The notes beneath the pieces were generated by a model. The model was given only the letters and a program-made list of their open reading frames with translations. It did no database searches and was not told the origin of the DNA. Positions 1 through 6,890 of a stretch of DNA of 40,902 nt are shown one piece after another. A program made the position numbers and the translations under genes. The stretch's first letter is position 1. Each line of letters opens with the position of its first letter. The stretch spans positions 1-40,902 of the forward strand of contig CALBTC010000199.1 in the NCBI GenBank assembly GCA_937967805.1, read 5' to 3'. Source of the DNA: an uncultured Anaerolineaceae bacterium (GTDB taxonomy: Bacteria; Chloroflexota; Anaerolineae; Promineifilales; Promineifilaceae).

Positions 1-1
1 C

Positions 2-46
2 CCGGTGGCAGAGGCGCAGGCCTTGATGGCAGTGCTGCAAAATTGA
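2..46 (+). CDS. C-terminal end of an unidentified protein (partial at left edge)
   Basis: The frame starting at base 2 reads PVAEAQALMAVLQN and then stops with TGA at 44-46. The other two forward frames here are Gly/Arg-rich and look non-coding. The short helix-like tail followed directly by a strong hairpin (61-90) is what the end of a gene facing the minus-strand gene at 187-1233 would look like. Only 14 residues are visible, so no family can be named. Confidence 0.35.
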   Translation, partial: PVAEAQALMAVLQN

Positions 47-60
47 ATGACGGTGAAGAC

Positions 61-90
61 AGACGGCCGTTTCCCACAAAACGGCCGTCT
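61..90. terminator. Perfect 12-bp hairpin between convergent genes
   Basis: AGACGGCCGTTT (61-72) pairs perfectly with AAACGGCCGTCT (79-90) around a 6-base loop. Each arm contains one ACGGCCGT octamer, so two copies of the window-wide motif were used to build the hairpin. It lies between the end of the partial plus-strand gene (46) and the 3' end of the minus-strand serine hydrolase (187), so it could end transcription from both sides. There is no long T-run beyond a few bases, so termination is inferred. Confidence 0.5.
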
Positions 91-186
91 TGGTTATAGT
101 TTATCCTGTCCCGGCCTCACACCAGTATTGCAGCTCAGCAGTCGAATCAGGGAGGAGAGTTTGTGCTCATGCCCTCTCTTCTTTGT

Positions 187-1233
187 CTACCGTGCCGCTT
201 TGTCGATCGTGTTGATCACCTTGAGCATGAAGTTAAACGGCCGTTGCGGTTTATCAATCTGGTTAAACGTCCCCACCAGCGTCAGATCCCTCTGCGGGAC
301 GTAAAAGGCAAACGAGCCGCTGGACCCCGAATGGCCGATCAGCTCCGGCGTCTCGCGGAACAGGTTCATCCAGCGGGGCAGCTTGAAGCGCATCAGCCCG
401 TAGCCATATTGCAGCGGGAAGAACAGGTCGTGCCACTGCATCATGCGCGGCAGGTGAGCGGCCGTAAACAGCTCTCCGCCAAAGAAGGCCCGCAGGAAGC
501 GCTGGCCGTCGGCCAGCGTGGAGACGATGCCGCCGTCCGGAGCCATGCTGGAAAGCGCCAGCGGCACGTCCAAACGCTGCGCTTCGTGGTAGAGCGGCAG
601 CGGCTGACGGCCGTTTTGCCAGGCGGTTGGATCGTAAACGGCCGTATTTTCCAATCCCAGCGGTCCAAAAATGCGCATCTGAAACACCTGGGCCAGCGGC
701 TGTCCGGTCACCGCCTCGATGATCGCCCCCAGCAGTTGGTAGTTGGTGTCGGAATAGTGCGCTTTGCCGCTGTCGGGAACGGCCGTGGCCGCCATCCCGC
801 GCACCATCGTCAGCACGTCCTCCACCGTGTAGGCAAAATCCTTGTTTTGCTTCAGATCATCCACCAGCCCGTCTTCGTAATAGTCGGCCAGCCCGGATGT
901 CTGCTGCACCAGTTGATGCACCTTGAGCTGCGGGCTGTAATCGGTTCCCTTGTGCACGTGGATGCGGGCCAGATTGAGCTGCGGCAGCATCGCCGGCACC
1001 GGCGCGTTGAGATCGAGCCGACCCTCATCTACCAACTGCATGATCACCGCGGCGGTGAACATTTTGGTGATGCTGGCGACGAAAAACGGTTGCTCAGGTG
1101 CGGCATCGCCGGCCGCGCCGCAAAAATCGACCCGCCCATCGCCCGACTGCACGCCCAGCAGCACCGCGTGCGTGTTGGCTTTTCGGGCCTCTTTGTCAAT
1201 CATCTGCTGTAACTGTCTGTTGAAATTGTTCAT
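187..1233 (-). CDS. Serine hydrolase of the class C beta-lactamase / DD-peptidase fold
   Basis: 348 residues, about the usual length of the beta-lactamase-related family (Pfam Beta-lactamase). The nucleophile motif SITK is at residues 54-57, a YSDTNY motif corresponding to YxN is near 160-165, and GHSGSSGSF near the C-terminus supplies the HxG element. No signal peptide or membrane segment is seen, so it looks cytoplasmic. The substrate is unknown; relatives are esterases, D-aminopeptidases or beta-lactamases. The ATG follows a GGAGG ribosome site about 6 bases upstream. It lies 21 bases downstream of the hydrolase fragment at 1255-1563 and shares the fold of the gene at 5663-6775. Confidence 0.85.
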   Translation of the reverse strand: MNNFNRQLQQMIDKEARKANTHAVLLGVQSGDGRVDFCGAAGDAAPEQPFFVASITKMFTAAVIMQLVDEGRLDLNAPVPAMLPQLNLARIHVHKGTDYSPQLKVHQLVQQTSGLADYYEDGLVDDLKQNKDFAYTVEDVLTMVRGMAATAVPDSGKAHYSDTNYQLLGAIIEAVTGQPLAQVFQMRIFGPLGLENTAVYDPTAWQNGRQPLPLYHEAQRLDVPLALSSMAPDGGIVSTLADGQRFLRAFFGGELFTAAHLPRMMQWHDLFFPLQYGYGLMRFKLPRWMNLFRETPELIGHSGSSGSFAFYVPQRDLTLVGTFNQIDKPQRPFNFMLKVINTIDKAAR

Positions 1234-1254
1234 CTCATTCCTCCATCAACGAAA

Positions 1255-1563
1255 CTACTCTCCAAAAAACGCCCGCACCACGGCCATACTTTCCACCGGG
1301 TTCTCACCAAACATTTCGTGCCCGGCGTCGGCGATCACGGCCAGCTCCGCCTGCGGGAAATGGGTCATCTGCTCCCGCTGGAACGCCACGCCGAAAAAGC
1401 TGTTGCATTCGGAAGCGATGAACAGCACGTCGCCGCTGTAGCTGCCGGCGTTGTCGGCAATGGGCGAAAAATCATTGGCGCTGTCAAACAGCGTCTGGAA
1501 GGCGGTGGTGCCAAAGCGGCTGGGATGCTGTTGGTGGCCACGGCGATGGGTCGCATCGGCCAC
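1255..1563 (-). pseudogene. C-terminal fragment of an alpha/beta hydrolase
   Basis: The last ~90 residues read like the end of an alpha/beta hydrolase. A strand leads to GDVLFIASE, then comes the loop AVIADAGHEMFGENP with the catalytic-type histidine (GHEM), then VRAFFGE at the end. A full enzyme needs about 250-300 residues, so the N-terminal two thirds with the nucleophile elbow are missing. The upstream sequence instead encodes the start of an unrelated membrane protein in another frame (see 1365-1685). This looks like a deletion that joined two genes. The alternative is an assembly gap. Confidence 0.6.
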
Positions 1564-1685
1564 ATGTTGGCAAAGAAGTAGGCGGTGGTACTGCCCAAAA
1601 TTATCAACGACAGAGCCGTGCTTTTTTGCTGGAAAGAAATGTTGCTCAGGGGATTTTTAGGGCGGTTTAAAGCTTCTTGTTTCAC
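1365..1685 (-). pseudogene. N-terminal fragment of a small membrane protein fused out of frame to the hydrolase remnant
   Basis: A GTG at 1685 is preceded by GGAG at good spacing and opens a 106-codon frame. The first ~50 residues (VKQEALNRP..., then TALSLIILGSTTAYFFANMW) contain one clear membrane helix and look like a genuine protein start. From about position 1525 the frame reads the hydrolase sequence in the wrong phase (Pro/Ala/Ser-rich), so the second half is not native. The break point is somewhere around 1520-1560. I do not recognise the membrane protein family. Confidence 0.5.
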
Positions 1686-1700
1686 GAGTTTTCTCCTGAT

Positions 1701-1735
1701 TAGATTGGTCCAATCTTGGAGATTGGACCAATCTA
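1701..1735. repeat. 16-bp perfect inverted repeat, copy 1
   Basis: TAGATTGGTCCAATCT (1701-1716) and AGATTGGACCAATCTA (1720-1735) pair perfectly around a 3-base loop TGG. Each arm is itself nearly palindromic (GATTGG-CCAATC). It begins 8 bases beyond the stop codon of the membrane protein at 1744-2427. A sister copy is at 6851-6885 with the central base pair swapped. It could be a transcript-end hairpin, a protein binding site or a mobile repeat. Confidence 0.75.
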
Positions 1736-1743
1736 GATGTCGT

Positions 1744-2427
1744 TTATTCAAACGCGGGGGTAACAACTTCTTGTACGGCCGTTTTCGGCTGCCGCAGCAT
1801 GGCAATCCCCAGCCAGGCAAACCAGACAATCTGGGTGAGGCCAAAGATGCTGGCGCTGATTTCGGCGATGGCCGGCACGACGCTGACCACGCCCGCCGCG
1901 CCGACGACGTAGCCCAGATAATGCAGGGCGCGGGCAAAATTGCCGCTGCGCAATCCGGCCACGCTGAGCAAAATGACCCAGATGCCGCCGCCCACTTCCA
2001 CGCCGCCGCCCAGGCCGGTAAAGACGGACTCAATTGCAAGCCAGACGGTGGCCGCCTGTTCCGGATTAACGGCTTCCAGAGCCACGACGGTCTCCATACC
2101 AACGTTGTAAATCATGCCGCTGGCAATCACGAGCACGGCCCAGATGATGCCGAAGGCGGTGGCGGTGCGGGCTATGGCCGACTTTTGACCGTTCAGCCGT
2201 TCGTGCAGCGCCAGGGTCAGCACCACCAGCGACGCGCCCCAGGCGACGTAGACAATCAGGTGCAGGGCGGTGAGCAGCCCCTGGTTTTCGACAATTGCCG
2301 CTACCTTGTCCAGCGGGTCAGCAATGCCGCCGATGTTAACGACGGCGATAAAGCCGATGAAGCCAATGATGTAGGCCAATGCTTCGAACAATGCGGCTGC
2401 GCCGCCCCATTTTTGTAAGTTGCTCAT
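1744..2427 (-). CDS. Multi-pass membrane protein, DUF4386-like, paralogue of 9288-9983
   Basis: 227 residues with about six to seven hydrophobic helices, starting with MSNLQKWGGAAALFEALAYI. Pattern and length resemble DUF4386-type integral membrane proteins; no catalytic motif is visible. It is very similar along its whole length to the protein at 9288-9983 (for example the shared stretch IFGLTQIVWFAWLGIAMLR), so one is a duplicate of the other. The ATG follows AAGGAGATGGAAAC, a strong ribosome site also conserved in the paralogue. An inverted repeat (1701-1735) begins 8 bases past its stop. Function unknown. Confidence 0.75.
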   Translation of the reverse strand: MSNLQKWGGAAALFEALAYIIGFIGFIAVVNIGGIADPLDKVAAIVENQGLLTALHLIVYVAWGASLVVLTLALHERLNGQKSAIARTATAFGIIWAVLVIASGMIYNVGMETVVALEAVNPEQAATVWLAIESVFTGLGGGVEVGGGIWVILLSVAGLRSGNFARALHYLGYVVGAAGVVSVVPAIAEISASIFGLTQIVWFAWLGIAMLRQPKTAVQEVVTPAFE

Positions 2428-2468
2428 GTTTCCATCTCCTTGTTTTTGATTGATGATTGATAAAAGTT

Positions 2469-2543
2469 ACACAGAGATTCACCGAGGTGATACAGAGGTT
2501 CACAGAGAAAAAGCAAAATCTGTGAAATCTGCGAAATCTGTGG
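2469..2543. repeat. Degenerate CACAGAG-type tandem repeats with hairpin potential
   Basis: Between 1744-2427 and 2550-2915 lie serial variants of CACAGAG (ACACAGAG, TACAGAG, TCACAGAG) and then their complement (AATCTGTGAAATCTGCG, AATCTGTGG). They form an imperfect hairpin. The same style of short purine-rich tandem repeat recurs at 16611-16645, 19797-19870, 28585-28675 and 34645-34662. Confidence 0.6.
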
Positions 2544-2549
2544 ATAGCA

Positions 2550-2915
2550 CTATTGAAATACGGCCGTAATCAACCCATCCGCAGAACCTCCCTTGAGTAA
2601 AAACGCATCCGCCCCGGCGGCCAGGGCTGCTGCCTGGTAGGTGACGTACATCGTCAGGACGATGACCTTGATGGTTGGCCAGCACGCCTTGATGCGCCGG
2701 GTGGCCCGGATGCCGTCCAGTTTGGGCATCTGCACATCCATCAAAATGACGTCTGGCTGGATGTTTTCGGCCAGCTGCACCGCTGCCTCACCGTCGGCCG
2801 CTTCCCAGATGGCCGCCTGTCGCCCGCTGCTTTCCAGCAGGGCGATGGTGGCGGCGCGGGTGGCGGCGTTGTCATCGGCGATGAGCAGGCGGGTGGGTGT
2901 GGGTGTGTCGTTCAT
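2550..2915 (-). CDS. Stand-alone response regulator receiver domain
   Basis: 121 residues that form one complete receiver domain and nothing more. The acidic pair is D14/D15, the phospho-acceptor is D60 in LMDVQMP, the conserved threonine is T88 (VLTMY) and the lysine is K108 (LLKGG). It ends at LITAVFQ, exactly where NarL/LuxR-type regulators continue into the linker and helix-turn-helix, so it may be a truncated NarL-type regulator. The tandem repeat at 2469-2543 starts 6 bases past the stop. It could alternatively be a CheY-like single-domain regulator for one of the kinases nearby. No ribosome site is obvious; CATATCCCCC precedes the ATG. Confidence 0.8.
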   Translation of the reverse strand: MNDTPTPTRLLIADDNAATRAATIALLESSGRQAAIWEAADGEAAVQLAENIQPDVILMDVQMPKLDGIRATRRIKACWPTIKVIVLTMYVTYQAAALAAGADAFLLKGGSADGLITAVFQ

Positions 2916-3004
2916 GGGGGATATGGTAGGGGAAACGGCCGTTCACCACATCAGCGGCAAAGCGGGTTGGCGCTCCACAAATTGTGCAGCTTTTTTTGGG
3001 GGTC

Positions 3005-3231
3005 CTACAACAAATGTTGGGGATTCACCGAAATCAGGGTCAGGCCCAGGCTGCCGATCTTTTTCAACACGCCGTGCAAAGCGGACTGGTCGCGGATGGG
3101 GCCGCTGAGGACGGTACGGCCGTTTGCCGTGCGCTTGAGCGTGAGCCCTTCAAACCATTCCTGCCAGTGATCATCCAGATGACCCTCGATTTCAATGTCG
3201 TATTGGCGTGCTTGCCTGCGTGTTCGTTCAT
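3005..3231 (-). pseudogene. Short 'GHLD' protein, frameshifted; paralogue of 7622-7879
   Basis: Reading the minus strand from about 3208 gives RQYDIEIEGHLDDHWQEWFE, then a segment ending DQSALHGVLKKIGSLGLTLI, and a TAG stop at 3005-3007. This matches the intact 85-residue protein at 7622-7879 almost position by position (YEIRLKGHLDARWTGWFDGF, DQAALHGLLKKVRDLGLPLL). The ATG that should start it (3231, MNEHAGKHA) is in another frame, and the coding frame has an upstream stop (TAA) without any start codon. One base appears to be missing or gained near 3207. The family is common in Chloroflexota and Actinomycetota but has no known function as far as I know. Confidence 0.6.
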
Positions 3232-3252
3232 GCCATGCAAATTAGATGCAGC

Positions 3253-3265
3253 GATTGGACCCATC
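3253..3265. repeat. Degraded half of the GATTGGWCCAATC palindrome
   Basis: GATTGGACCCATC is one base away from a half-unit of the perfect inverted repeats at 1701-1735 and 6851-6885. Like them it lies immediately after a stop codon (that of the regulator ending at 3266). The other arm is barely recognisable, so this is probably a decayed copy. Confidence 0.35.
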
Positions 3266-3919
3266 TTAATCATCCAGCGAGGCATACCCTTCGCGCAGGG
3301 CGTAGAGGGCGGCCTGGGTGCGGCTGGCCAGGTGCAGCTTGCTCAGGATATTGCTGACGTGGGAGCGCACCGTCGCTTCGCCGATGACCAGCCTGTCGGC
3401 GATCTCCTGGTTGCCCAGCCCTTGCGCTACCCATTGCAGCACCTCTACCTCCCGCGGCGTCAGCGGATCGGCCGTGGGCGGCCGGCCGGCGGGGCGAGAC
3501 AGCTCCTGCATCAGCTTGCGGGCAATTTTGGGATGCAGCGACGATTCACCCCGGTGCACCTGCCGGATCGCCTGCACCAGCGCCTCCGGACCGGAGTCCT
3601 TGAGCAGGTAGCCCAGCGCCCCGGCCTTGATCGCCGGGAAGACGCGGTCGTCGCCGGCAAAGCTGGTCAGGACCAGTATGCGCGCTTCCGGCCATTGGGC
3701 CATAATCTGCTCAATCGCCTCAATGCCGTTCAGCACCGGCATTTCCAAATCCATGAGGATAACGTCTGGGCGCAGGCTGAGGGTTTGGGTAACGGCCGTT
3801 GCCCCATCCGCCGCTTCGCCTACAACCAGCAAATCGTCTATGGTTTCCAGCAGCGCCTGGACGCCGGAGCGCACGATGGTGTGGTCGTCGGCAATGAAGA
3901 TGCGAATTTGCTCACTCAT
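3266..3919 (-). CDS. NarL/LuxR-family response regulator
   Basis: 217 residues from MSEQIRIFIADD. The N-terminal receiver has D11/D12, phospho-acceptor D57 (LMDLEMP) and LTSF plus LLKDSG for the Thr/Lys positions. The C-terminal LuxR helix-turn-helix begins DPLTPREVEVLQWVAQGLGN and continues through IADRLVIGEATVRSHVSNIL. The ATG chosen overlaps the kinase stop (ATGAGTGA, 8 bases shared), which indicates translational coupling with the sensor kinase 3912-5384. An upstream in-frame ATG at 3931 lies within the kinase and is less likely. It is the transcriptional output partner of that kinase; targets unknown. Confidence 0.92.
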   Translation of the reverse strand: MSEQIRIFIADDHTIVRSGVQALLETIDDLLVVGEAADGATAVTQTLSLRPDVILMDLEMPVLNGIEAIEQIMAQWPEARILVLTSFAGDDRVFPAIKAGALGYLLKDSGPEALVQAIRQVHRGESSLHPKIARKLMQELSRPAGRPPTADPLTPREVEVLQWVAQGLGNQEIADRLVIGEATVRSHVSNILSKLHLASRTQAALYALREGYASLDD

Positions 3920-5384
3920 GGGGAACCTCAACGTGAATGGTGGTGCCCTGGCCGGGGTCGCTTTTTAGGGAAAACTGCCAGCCAAGCTGGGCGGCACGCT
4001 CCTGCATGCCGCGCAGGCCGAGGGTGCCTTTGGGGGGAGAAACGGCCGACTCCAGCCCCACCCCATCATCAGCAATCGTCAGCGTGACGCCGCTCGCCGT
4101 TTGGGCCAGCGTCACCCCGATTTTGGCTGCCTGGGCGTGCTTCAGGGCGTTGTTCAACGCTTCCTGGGCAATCCAGTAGAGACCGGTTTCCACGTCCGGG
4201 GGCAGTTGGAGTTCGTCGGGGGCGATGACGGCCGTTTCCACCCCGGTGCGCGCCTCCACCGCCTCCAGCCGCGCCTGCAGCGCCGCCACCAGCCCGGCTT
4301 CCGCCAGCGCCGGCGGGCGCAGCTCGAAGATGAGCAGCCGCATTTCGCGCAGGGCTTGCTGGGCGGTTTGGCGCAACTGCTGTAGATGCTCTGCCGCACG
4401 TTCTGCCTTGCCCGTGTCTAACTGGCGAACGGCCGCTTCAGCGTACAGCGTCTGGCTGTAGAGCGCCTGGGTCACAGAGTCGTGCAGGTCACGGGCGAGG
4501 CGGTTGCGTTCGGCAGAAACGGCCGCTTCGGTCACCATCCGGGTGATCCGGTCAGACTGCTCTCGCACCACCTGTTCATGCACGGTGAGCAGCTCGTTCA
4601 GGCTGGCCGCGCGGGAGCGCAGCTGGGCGGCGGCCTGGTCGGGTGTGGGGTCTGCCAGCGAATCGGTGGTGAAAACGGCCGTGTTGTCAAACGGCAGCAC
4701 CGCCATCTTCACACTCAGCGCCAGCGTTTTGAAATATTCCGTCGCCTCGCGCGGAGCCAGCACCCTGGAAAAGAGAATGACGGTGAAGTGGTTGCCGCTG
4801 GGCAGCATGCCAAAAAATCCAAGCACAGAACGCACGCCGTATGGCAGCACAAAATTGTCCTGATCGGGAATGTAGGGACTGCCTACAGCGTCGGGCACGT
4901 AGAAAATATTGTAGGTCTTCTGCTCCAGGTGTACCAGCAGCGTCGGGTCCGGCTGCACCACCATATCAATTTCAATGCCGAACTCTTTGAATACCTGGGC
5001 AAACATAGGGTACTGTTCAATCATTCGCGCCGTCAGCGGATAGACTTTGTAGTTGGCGGAGCTTTGCCGCCGGTTCCAGGCTGATTCAATACCGGCCGTT
5101 GCCAGCAGGGTAAAGCATTTCTGTTGAGGGTCAGCAGGCGCATGGCCAATAATATTGTCGATGCGCTGCTGTAACGGCCGTTCCAGCCGGGCATAGGGAT
5201 GGGTGATAAAAAAGCGCACCAGCGCCGACGCCCGCTTCCCTTTGCCATCGACCAGATGATCGTACAGGTAGCGCACCGTGCGGTTGGCCGCTTCCTCCAT
5301 GCTGGCGGCGCCGTCGCCCATCCGGCGCAGCGCCGCACCCAGGCTGGTCATGTCTTTCAGGGTAAAGCTGGTCAGATCGTACAT
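3912..5384 (-). CDS. Soluble sensor histidine kinase (HisKA_3 / NarL-partner type)
   Basis: 490 residues without membrane helices. Residues 1-240 form a cytoplasmic input region of unknown ligand (AWNRRQSSANYKVYPLTARM, then VRSVLGFFGMLPSGNHFTVI). A coiled linker follows. The dimerisation helix has the phospho-accepting H301 in ERNRLARDLHDSVTQ, typical of NarX/DesK-like kinases. The HATPase_c domain has the N box EALNNALKHAQA, G1 box IADDGVGL and the G2 region GTLGLRGMQERAAQLGW. It overlaps the regulator gene 3266-3919 by 8 bases and must phosphorylate it. A -10-like TATGAT ends 8 bases before the ATG and no ribosome site is seen. Confidence 0.9.
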   Translation of the reverse strand: MYDLTSFTLKDMTSLGAALRRMGDGAASMEEAANRTVRYLYDHLVDGKGKRASALVRFFITHPYARLERPLQQRIDNIIGHAPADPQQKCFTLLATAGIESAWNRRQSSANYKVYPLTARMIEQYPMFAQVFKEFGIEIDMVVQPDPTLLVHLEQKTYNIFYVPDAVGSPYIPDQDNFVLPYGVRSVLGFFGMLPSGNHFTVILFSRVLAPREATEYFKTLALSVKMAVLPFDNTAVFTTDSLADPTPDQAAAQLRSRAASLNELLTVHEQVVREQSDRITRMVTEAAVSAERNRLARDLHDSVTQALYSQTLYAEAAVRQLDTGKAERAAEHLQQLRQTAQQALREMRLLIFELRPPALAEAGLVAALQARLEAVEARTGVETAVIAPDELQLPPDVETGLYWIAQEALNNALKHAQAAKIGVTLAQTASGVTLTIADDGVGLESAVSPPKGTLGLRGMQERAAQLGWQFSLKSDPGQGTTIHVEVPHE

Positions 5385-5398
5385 GGGGGTGAATCATA
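5385..5398 (-). promoter_or_regulatory. Possible leaderless promoter (-10 TATGAT) of the kinase operon
   Basis: On the minus strand TATGAT (5398-5393) is followed by TCACCCCC and then ATG at 5384. There is no Shine-Dalgarno sequence between them. The spacing would put the transcript start at or next to the ATG. It resembles the arrangement upstream of 13140 and 16847. No convincing -35 box was found. Confidence 0.3.
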
Positions 5399-5508
5399 TG
5401 GTGCTTTGGAGGATACGCCAAACGGCAAAATAGATTACCGGTGGAGAATGTTGATGATGACTGTCTGCGCCTGCACCGTGTCTGGTAAGGGTGCTATCCA
5501 TGGGGGTA

Positions 5509-5607
5509 TCAGGTCCAAGGGGGGATTACGAGGATGGTGATTAGCCCCACGATGGGCATGATTATTCTAAATATTCGAACGATACGGGTCTTGTTGAAAT
5601 TTTCCAT
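5509..5607 (-). CDS. 32-residue single-helix membrane peptide
   Basis: ATG at 5607, preceded by GAGGAG at 9 bases, opens a 32-codon frame: MENFNKTRIVRIFRIIMPIV followed by a hydrophobic GLITILVIPPWT and TGA at 5509-5511. A basic N-terminus and one membrane helix are clear. It sits between the serine hydrolase (stop 5663) and the kinase operon (start 5384). It could be a genuine small protein or the preserved start of a deleted membrane protein. No family recognised. Confidence 0.45.
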   Translation of the reverse strand: MENFNKTRIVRIFRIIMPIVGLITILVIPPWT

Positions 5608-5662
5608 GACTTTTCTGCTCCTCATTGTCATTTATTTGTGAACATTACCTTTTCCCAGCTTC

Positions 5663-6775
5663 TCACTCCGCCATATTCAGCAGCGGGAGCACCGGATTCA
5701 GTACATCTGCCAGGCTTTGTTCAGGGTCGGCGCCATCGTGGTTATAAAGCATCACCACAACGGTATCCGACGCCGGCGCATAGTTGAGCACCGACCGAAA
5801 ACCGGCAATATAACCTGCATGCCCCATAGTTTCTTCCTGGAGCATGACGCCCAGCCCATTGGCGCTGGCCGAAGCGGGCGTGGTCATCGTTGTCAGCGTC
5901 GCCGGGTCATCAAACAGGGAGCCGCCAAACAAGCCGCGGGCAAAGCTGGTCAAATCCGCCGCGGTGGAAATCAGACCGCCCGCCGACCAGCCGACGGATT
6001 CATGCAGTTCGGTGACATCGCTCATGGCATCCCCAGAACCGGTGTAGCCGTGGACCACATCAATCAGCGGCGCTTCATAGCAATAGAGAAACGTGGACGA
6101 CATGCCCAGTGGGTCATAGATGTGCGTGCGATACGCCTCGGCCAGCGGCATCTCCGTCGCCGTTTCGATCACCATGCCCAGCAGCGTGTAGTTGGTGTTG
6201 CTGTAGCGCCACTGCGTCCCCGGCGCAAACTGGGCCTCCTTGCCATAGACGTAGCGGGCCAGCGTGTTGTTGGGGTCCCTTTCAACACAATCCAGCGTCA
6301 CGTTTCCCGTGGTTTCGTCCACCACCATGTCGGTGAAGATATCGGCGAAATACGCTTCGTGTTCGACCACGTTGAACAGGCCAGAGGTGTGGGCCAGCAG
6401 GTGGCGCAGCGTGATCTGGTCGCCATAAGGGAGCTGCGCGGCTACTTCCGGCAGCCATTGCGCCAGCGGATCGTCCAGCGTCAGCACGCCGTCCTCCGCC
6501 AGCTGCATGATCACCGTGGCGGTGAACATCTTGGTGATACTCCCAATACGGCACGCCCCTTCTGGCGGCATCGGGGTGTCATCCGTGAGATTCGCCAAAC
6601 CACTGGCTCCCTCGAAGCGGTGTGCCGGTGCGTCGATCCAGACGACCTTCCCGGGCGGGAGTTCGCTGCCAGTCAGCTCGTCCATTTCGGCTTGTAGCTC
6701 CGCCACGACTTCAGGTGGGAACGCATGCGGGTCATTCTGGGCGGTAGTGATGCAGCCGGTTAGCAGCAGCGTCAT
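5663..6775 (-). CDS. Serine hydrolase of the beta-lactamase fold, probable lipoprotein
   Basis: 370 residues from the first in-frame ATG. SITK (79-82), YSNTNYTLLG and GHAGYIAGFR mark the three active-site elements of the class C/DD-peptidase fold. The N-terminus MTLLLTGC ends in a perfect lipobox but lacks the basic start of a signal peptide. That part is present just upstream in another frame: ATG at 6819 with AGGA in front gives MIKQLILSLTLI, which would continue as LIMTLLLTGC after a one-base shift. The native gene therefore probably runs 5663-6819 and is frameshifted, or the sequence has an indel near 6780. The expected location is outside the cell membrane, lipid-anchored. Substrate unknown. 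Confidence 0.85.
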   Translation of the reverse strand: MTLLLTGCITTAQNDPHAFPPEVVAELQAEMDELTGSELPPGKVVWIDAPAHRFEGASGLANLTDDTPMPPEGACRIGSITKMFTATVIMQLAEDGVLTLDDPLAQWLPEVAAQLPYGDQITLRHLLAHTSGLFNVVEHEAYFADIFTDMVVDETTGNVTLDCVERDPNNTLARYVYGKEAQFAPGTQWRYSNTNYTLLGMVIETATEMPLAEAYRTHIYDPLGMSSTFLYCYEAPLIDVVHGYTGSGDAMSDVTELHESVGWSAGGLISTAADLTSFARGLFGGSLFDDPATLTTMTTPASASANGLGVMLQEETMGHAGYIAGFRSVLNYAPASDTVVVMLYNHDGADPEQSLADVLNPVLPLLNMAE

Positions 6776-6850
6776 TATTAAGGTATTAAGGTCAGGCTCA
6801 AAATAAGTTGTTTTATCATGGGAATTTCCTTTGTTGGGACTGGGTCAATA

Positions 6851-6885
6851 TAGATTGGACCAATCTTGAAGATTGGTCCAATCTA
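6851..6885. repeat. 16-bp perfect inverted repeat, copy 2
   Basis: TAGATTGGACCAATCT (6851-6866) pairs perfectly with AGATTGGTCCAATCTA (6870-6885); the loop is TGA. Compared with copy 1 (1701-1735) the central A/T of each arm is exchanged in both arms, so pairing is preserved. It begins 5 bases past the stop of the DUF4386 gene at 6891-7625. Confidence 0.75.
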
Positions 6886-6890
6886 GGCCC

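Noticed and set aside
163..1212. 349-codon plus-strand open frame
   Set aside because: Mirror of the serine hydrolase 187-1233; its composition (RQLRRLAEQVHPAGQLEAHQ) is typical of antisense translation.
5717..6697. 326-codon plus-strand open frame
   Set aside because: Mirror of the serine hydrolase 5663-6775, with no domain content.
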